7,447 nucleotides of DNA from NCBI GenBank assembly GCA_947311455.1, contig CAMZKY010000215.1:1-7447 (forward strand). The letters are read 5' to 3'. This DNA comes from an uncultured Marinosulfonomonas sp. (lineage in GTDB: Bacteria > Pseudomonadota > Alphaproteobacteria > Rhodobacterales > Rhodobacteraceae). Shown one piece after another: positions 5,818-7,447 of the stretch (its first letter is position 1; each line of letters begins with the position of its first letter). The notes below the pieces were generated by a model that worked only from the letters and a program-made list of their open reading frames with translations, did not search any database and had not been told where the DNA came from. The position numbers and the translations under genes are program-made.

Positions 5818-6452
5818 GACCTTATGAAAAATCACCCGCTGCGATCTATGAGCAAAGCTTTGCCACCGTTCGGGCCGAGGCGCGTTTGGATCGGTTTGGC
5901 GCCGGTATGGAATCGGTGGCTATTCGGTTGATCCATGCCTGTGGTATGATCGAGGTTGCAGATCGGCTGGCATATTCCGAAGGCGCATATCTTGCGGGTC
6001 ATAGGGCGTTGCAATCCGGTGCGCCGGTGTTGTGTGATTGCGAAATGGTTGCTGCGGGCATTATCCGGCGGTATTTGCCAGCGGATAATGATGTGATTGT
6101 GACCCTAAACCAGCCTAATGTGCCTGAATTGGCCAAAGATATCGGCAATACGCGCTCGGCGGCGGCGGTTGAATTGTGGCGTGATCGTATCGAAGGCGCT
6201 GTTGTGGTGATTGGCAATGCGCCGACGGCGTTGTTTCATTTGTTGGAGCTGATTGATAGCGGTTGGCCGAAACCTGCGGTGATCCTCGGGTTTCCGGTGG
6301 GATTTGTTGGCGCGGCTGAAAGCAAGGCTGAACTTGTCACTCATCCACGCGGGTGTGATTATATCGCCTTGCGTGGTCGGCGTGGTGGATCGGCGATTGC
6401 ATCGGCTGCGGTGAATGCGTTGTCGGCCGGTTTGCCGGAGGTTACGCGATGA
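5814..6452 (+). CDS. cobH: Precorrin-8X methylmutase CobH (CbiC)
   Basis: CobH moves the methyl group from C-11 to C-12 of precorrin-8X to give hydrogenobyrinic acid (cobyrinic acid for the cobalt-containing equivalent). The 212-residue length is typical. Visible family features: an N-terminal YEKSPAAIYEQSFATVRAE stretch; the catalytic His41 in RLIHACGM, the proposed proton donor; PVLCDCEMVAAGI (71-83), part of the substrate pocket; VVIGNAPTALFHLLE (131-145), and the VILGFPVGFVGAAESK loop (156-171). GAGGG at 5803-5807 lies 6 bases before the ATG. The gene ends in ATGA overlap with cobL, whose product makes CobH's substrate, so adjacent steps are translated together. The amino-acid sequence alone does not tell whether the natural substrate carries cobalt. 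Confidence 0.95.
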   Translation: MRPYEKSPAAIYEQSFATVRAEARLDRFGAGMESVAIRLIHACGMIEVADRLAYSEGAYLAGHRALQSGAPVLCDCEMVAAGIIRRYLPADNDVIVTLNQPNVPELAKDIGNTRSAAAVELWRDRIEGAVVVIGNAPTALFHLLELIDSGWPKPAVILGFPVGFVGAAESKAELVTHPRGCDYIALRGRRGGSAIASAAVNALSAGLPEVTR

Positions 6453-7447
6453 AACCATGGCTTCATATTGTCGGAATTGGCGAAGACGGGCTGGATGGCC
6501 TTACACCTGTTACGCGTGCGGTGGTCGAGGCGGCCGATGTGATTGTTGGCGGCACGCGGCACCATTCCTTGGCGAATTTGGGTGTTGCAAAGCGGATCAA
6601 ATGGCCTTCGCCCTTTGATGCACTGATCGAAACCTTGCAGGAAAATCGCGGCAAGCGGGTTGTGGTCTTGGCGTCGGGGGATCCCTTATGGTTTTCCGTT
6701 GGGGCCAAGATTGGCCGTTCGATTGATCCCTCTGAAATTGTTTATCACCCGCAGGTTGGCGCGTTTCAATTGGCGGCGGCGCGTATGGGCTGGTCGATGG
6801 CTGATCTTGAAACTCTGACGGTGCATGGCCGCCCTGTGGAGCAGATGATCGCCTTTATCCAGCCTGATCAAAGGCTGTTGATTTTAACCACGGGTGAGGA
6901 AACACCGGCGCAGATTGCCGCGTTTTTGGCCGAACGGGGTTTTGGGCAAAGCCGTATGACGGTGCTGGCCAATATGGGTGGGCCGGATGAGGCGCGCTTT
7001 GATGGTGTGGCCGATAGCTGGGCGCATGACGTGCCGCCGTTTAACACGCTGGCGGTGGAATGTATGGCAGCCAATGATGCGGCGCTGTTGCCCCGCGTGC
7101 CTGGGCTGGCGGATGATATGTTTGTCAGCGATGGCACCATGACCAAGCAGGAAGTGCGCGCGGTAACTTTGGCCAAGTTGATGCCAATGCGCGGTGCGCT
7201 GCTGTGGGATATCGGCGCGGGGTGTGGATCGGTGGCCGTGGAATGGATGCGCGGTGCAAGGTATGCGCGCGCGATCGGCATCGAGCCGCGTGCGGATCGT
7301 CGTGCGATGGCGGCGGCAAATGCGCTGGCTTTGGGTGTGCCGAAACTGGAATTGATCGACGGTATGGTGCCGGATGCCTTGGCCGGATTAGAAGCGCCGG
7401 ATGCGATATTTATCGGCGGCGGATTAAGTGACGCGGTGTTTGATGCG
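6449..7447 (+). CDS. cobL: Precorrin-6Y C5,15-methyltransferase (decarboxylating) CobL, 3' end outside the window
   Basis: CobL is bifunctional: it adds methyl groups from SAM at C-5 and C-15 and removes the carboxyl group of the C-12 acetate, converting the reduced precorrin-6 to precorrin-8X. The frame is open to the right edge: 333 residues are present of about 400, so roughly 70 are missing. The N-terminal CbiE-like methyltransferase half shows VGIGEDGLDGLT (8-19), the VGGTRHH motif (33-39) and VVVLASGDPLWFSVG (71-85). The C-terminal CbiT-like half begins near DGTMTKQEVRAVTLAKL (228-244) and has the SAM-binding motif LLWDIGAGCGSVAVEW (251-266), an acidic motif GIEP (277-280) and FIGGGLS (321-327). 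GGAGG at 6437-6441 supports ATG 6449, which overlaps the cobH stop. Both domains are fused in one chain as in the CobL form, not split CbiE and CbiT. Confidence 0.95.
   Translation, partial: MKPWLHIVGIGEDGLDGLTPVTRAVVEAADVIVGGTRHHSLANLGVAKRIKWPSPFDALIETLQENRGKRVVVLASGDPLWFSVGAKIGRSIDPSEIVYHPQVGAFQLAAARMGWSMADLETLTVHGRPVEQMIAFIQPDQRLLILTTGEETPAQIAAFLAERGFGQSRMTVLANMGGPDEARFDGVADSWAHDVPPFNTLAVECMAANDAALLPRVPGLADDMFVSDGTMTKQEVRAVTLAKLMPMRGALLWDIGAGCGSVAVEWMRGARYARAIGIEPRADRRAMAAANALALGVPKLELIDGMVPDALAGLEAPDAIFIGGGLSDAVFDA

Overview
The window looks like a chromosomal segment of an alphaproteobacterium, most likely of the Rhodobacterales (Roseobacter-type). The grounds are the style of the SMC C-terminus, a YbjN-type secreted protein behind it, and a cobalamin cluster with a DUF1636 gene, a two-halved CbiX with a Cys/His-rich tail, CobH and a fused CobL. 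This is recognition of protein style and gene content, not a database result.

Layout. Positions 1-1041 (+) hold the 3' part of smc, open at the left edge. A candidate promoter precedes a small secreted YbjN-domain protein (1116-1586, +), which ends at a strong intrinsic terminator (1606-1639). Convergent to it on the minus strand lies a lytic murein transglycosylase (1642-2823). Upstream of that, same strand, are cobD/cbiB (2874-3791) and a DUF1636 ferredoxin-like gene (3788-4156), which overlap by ATGA. A 264-bp divergent intergenic region (4157-4420) carries a good plus-strand promoter and a near-palindrome in the leader. The plus-strand B12 arm follows: a small His-rich/acidic membrane protein (4421-4648), cbiX (4650-5738), a possible 20-codon Cys-containing ORF (5755-5817), cobH (5814-6452) and cobL (6449 to the right edge, incomplete). 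No stretch over 300 bases lacks a gene.

How the genes work together. CbiX is a cobaltochelatase that loads Co2+ into the sirohydrochlorin-type ring. CobL methylates C-5 and C-15 and decarboxylates the C-12 acetate, giving precorrin-8X, which CobH rearranges to (hydrogeno)byrinic acid. CobD attaches the aminopropanol (phosphate) arm to adenosylcobyric acid. The DUF1636 protein and the small membrane protein sit at the heads of the two divergent arms; electron-transfer or metal-handling roles are plausible for them but inferred. Junctions are tight (ATGA overlaps at 3788/3791, 5814/5817 and 6449/6452; one base between 4648 and 4650), which indicates translational coupling.

The points most worth a second look are the Cys/His tail of CbiX beside a small His-rich membrane protein, the unassigned short Cys ORF with a hairpin over its start codon, the C8 tract (minus strand) in the DUF1636/cobD overlap, and the lack of a recognisable cobalamin riboswitch in the divergent control region. 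I see no mobile element, CRISPR array, tRNA or rRNA.
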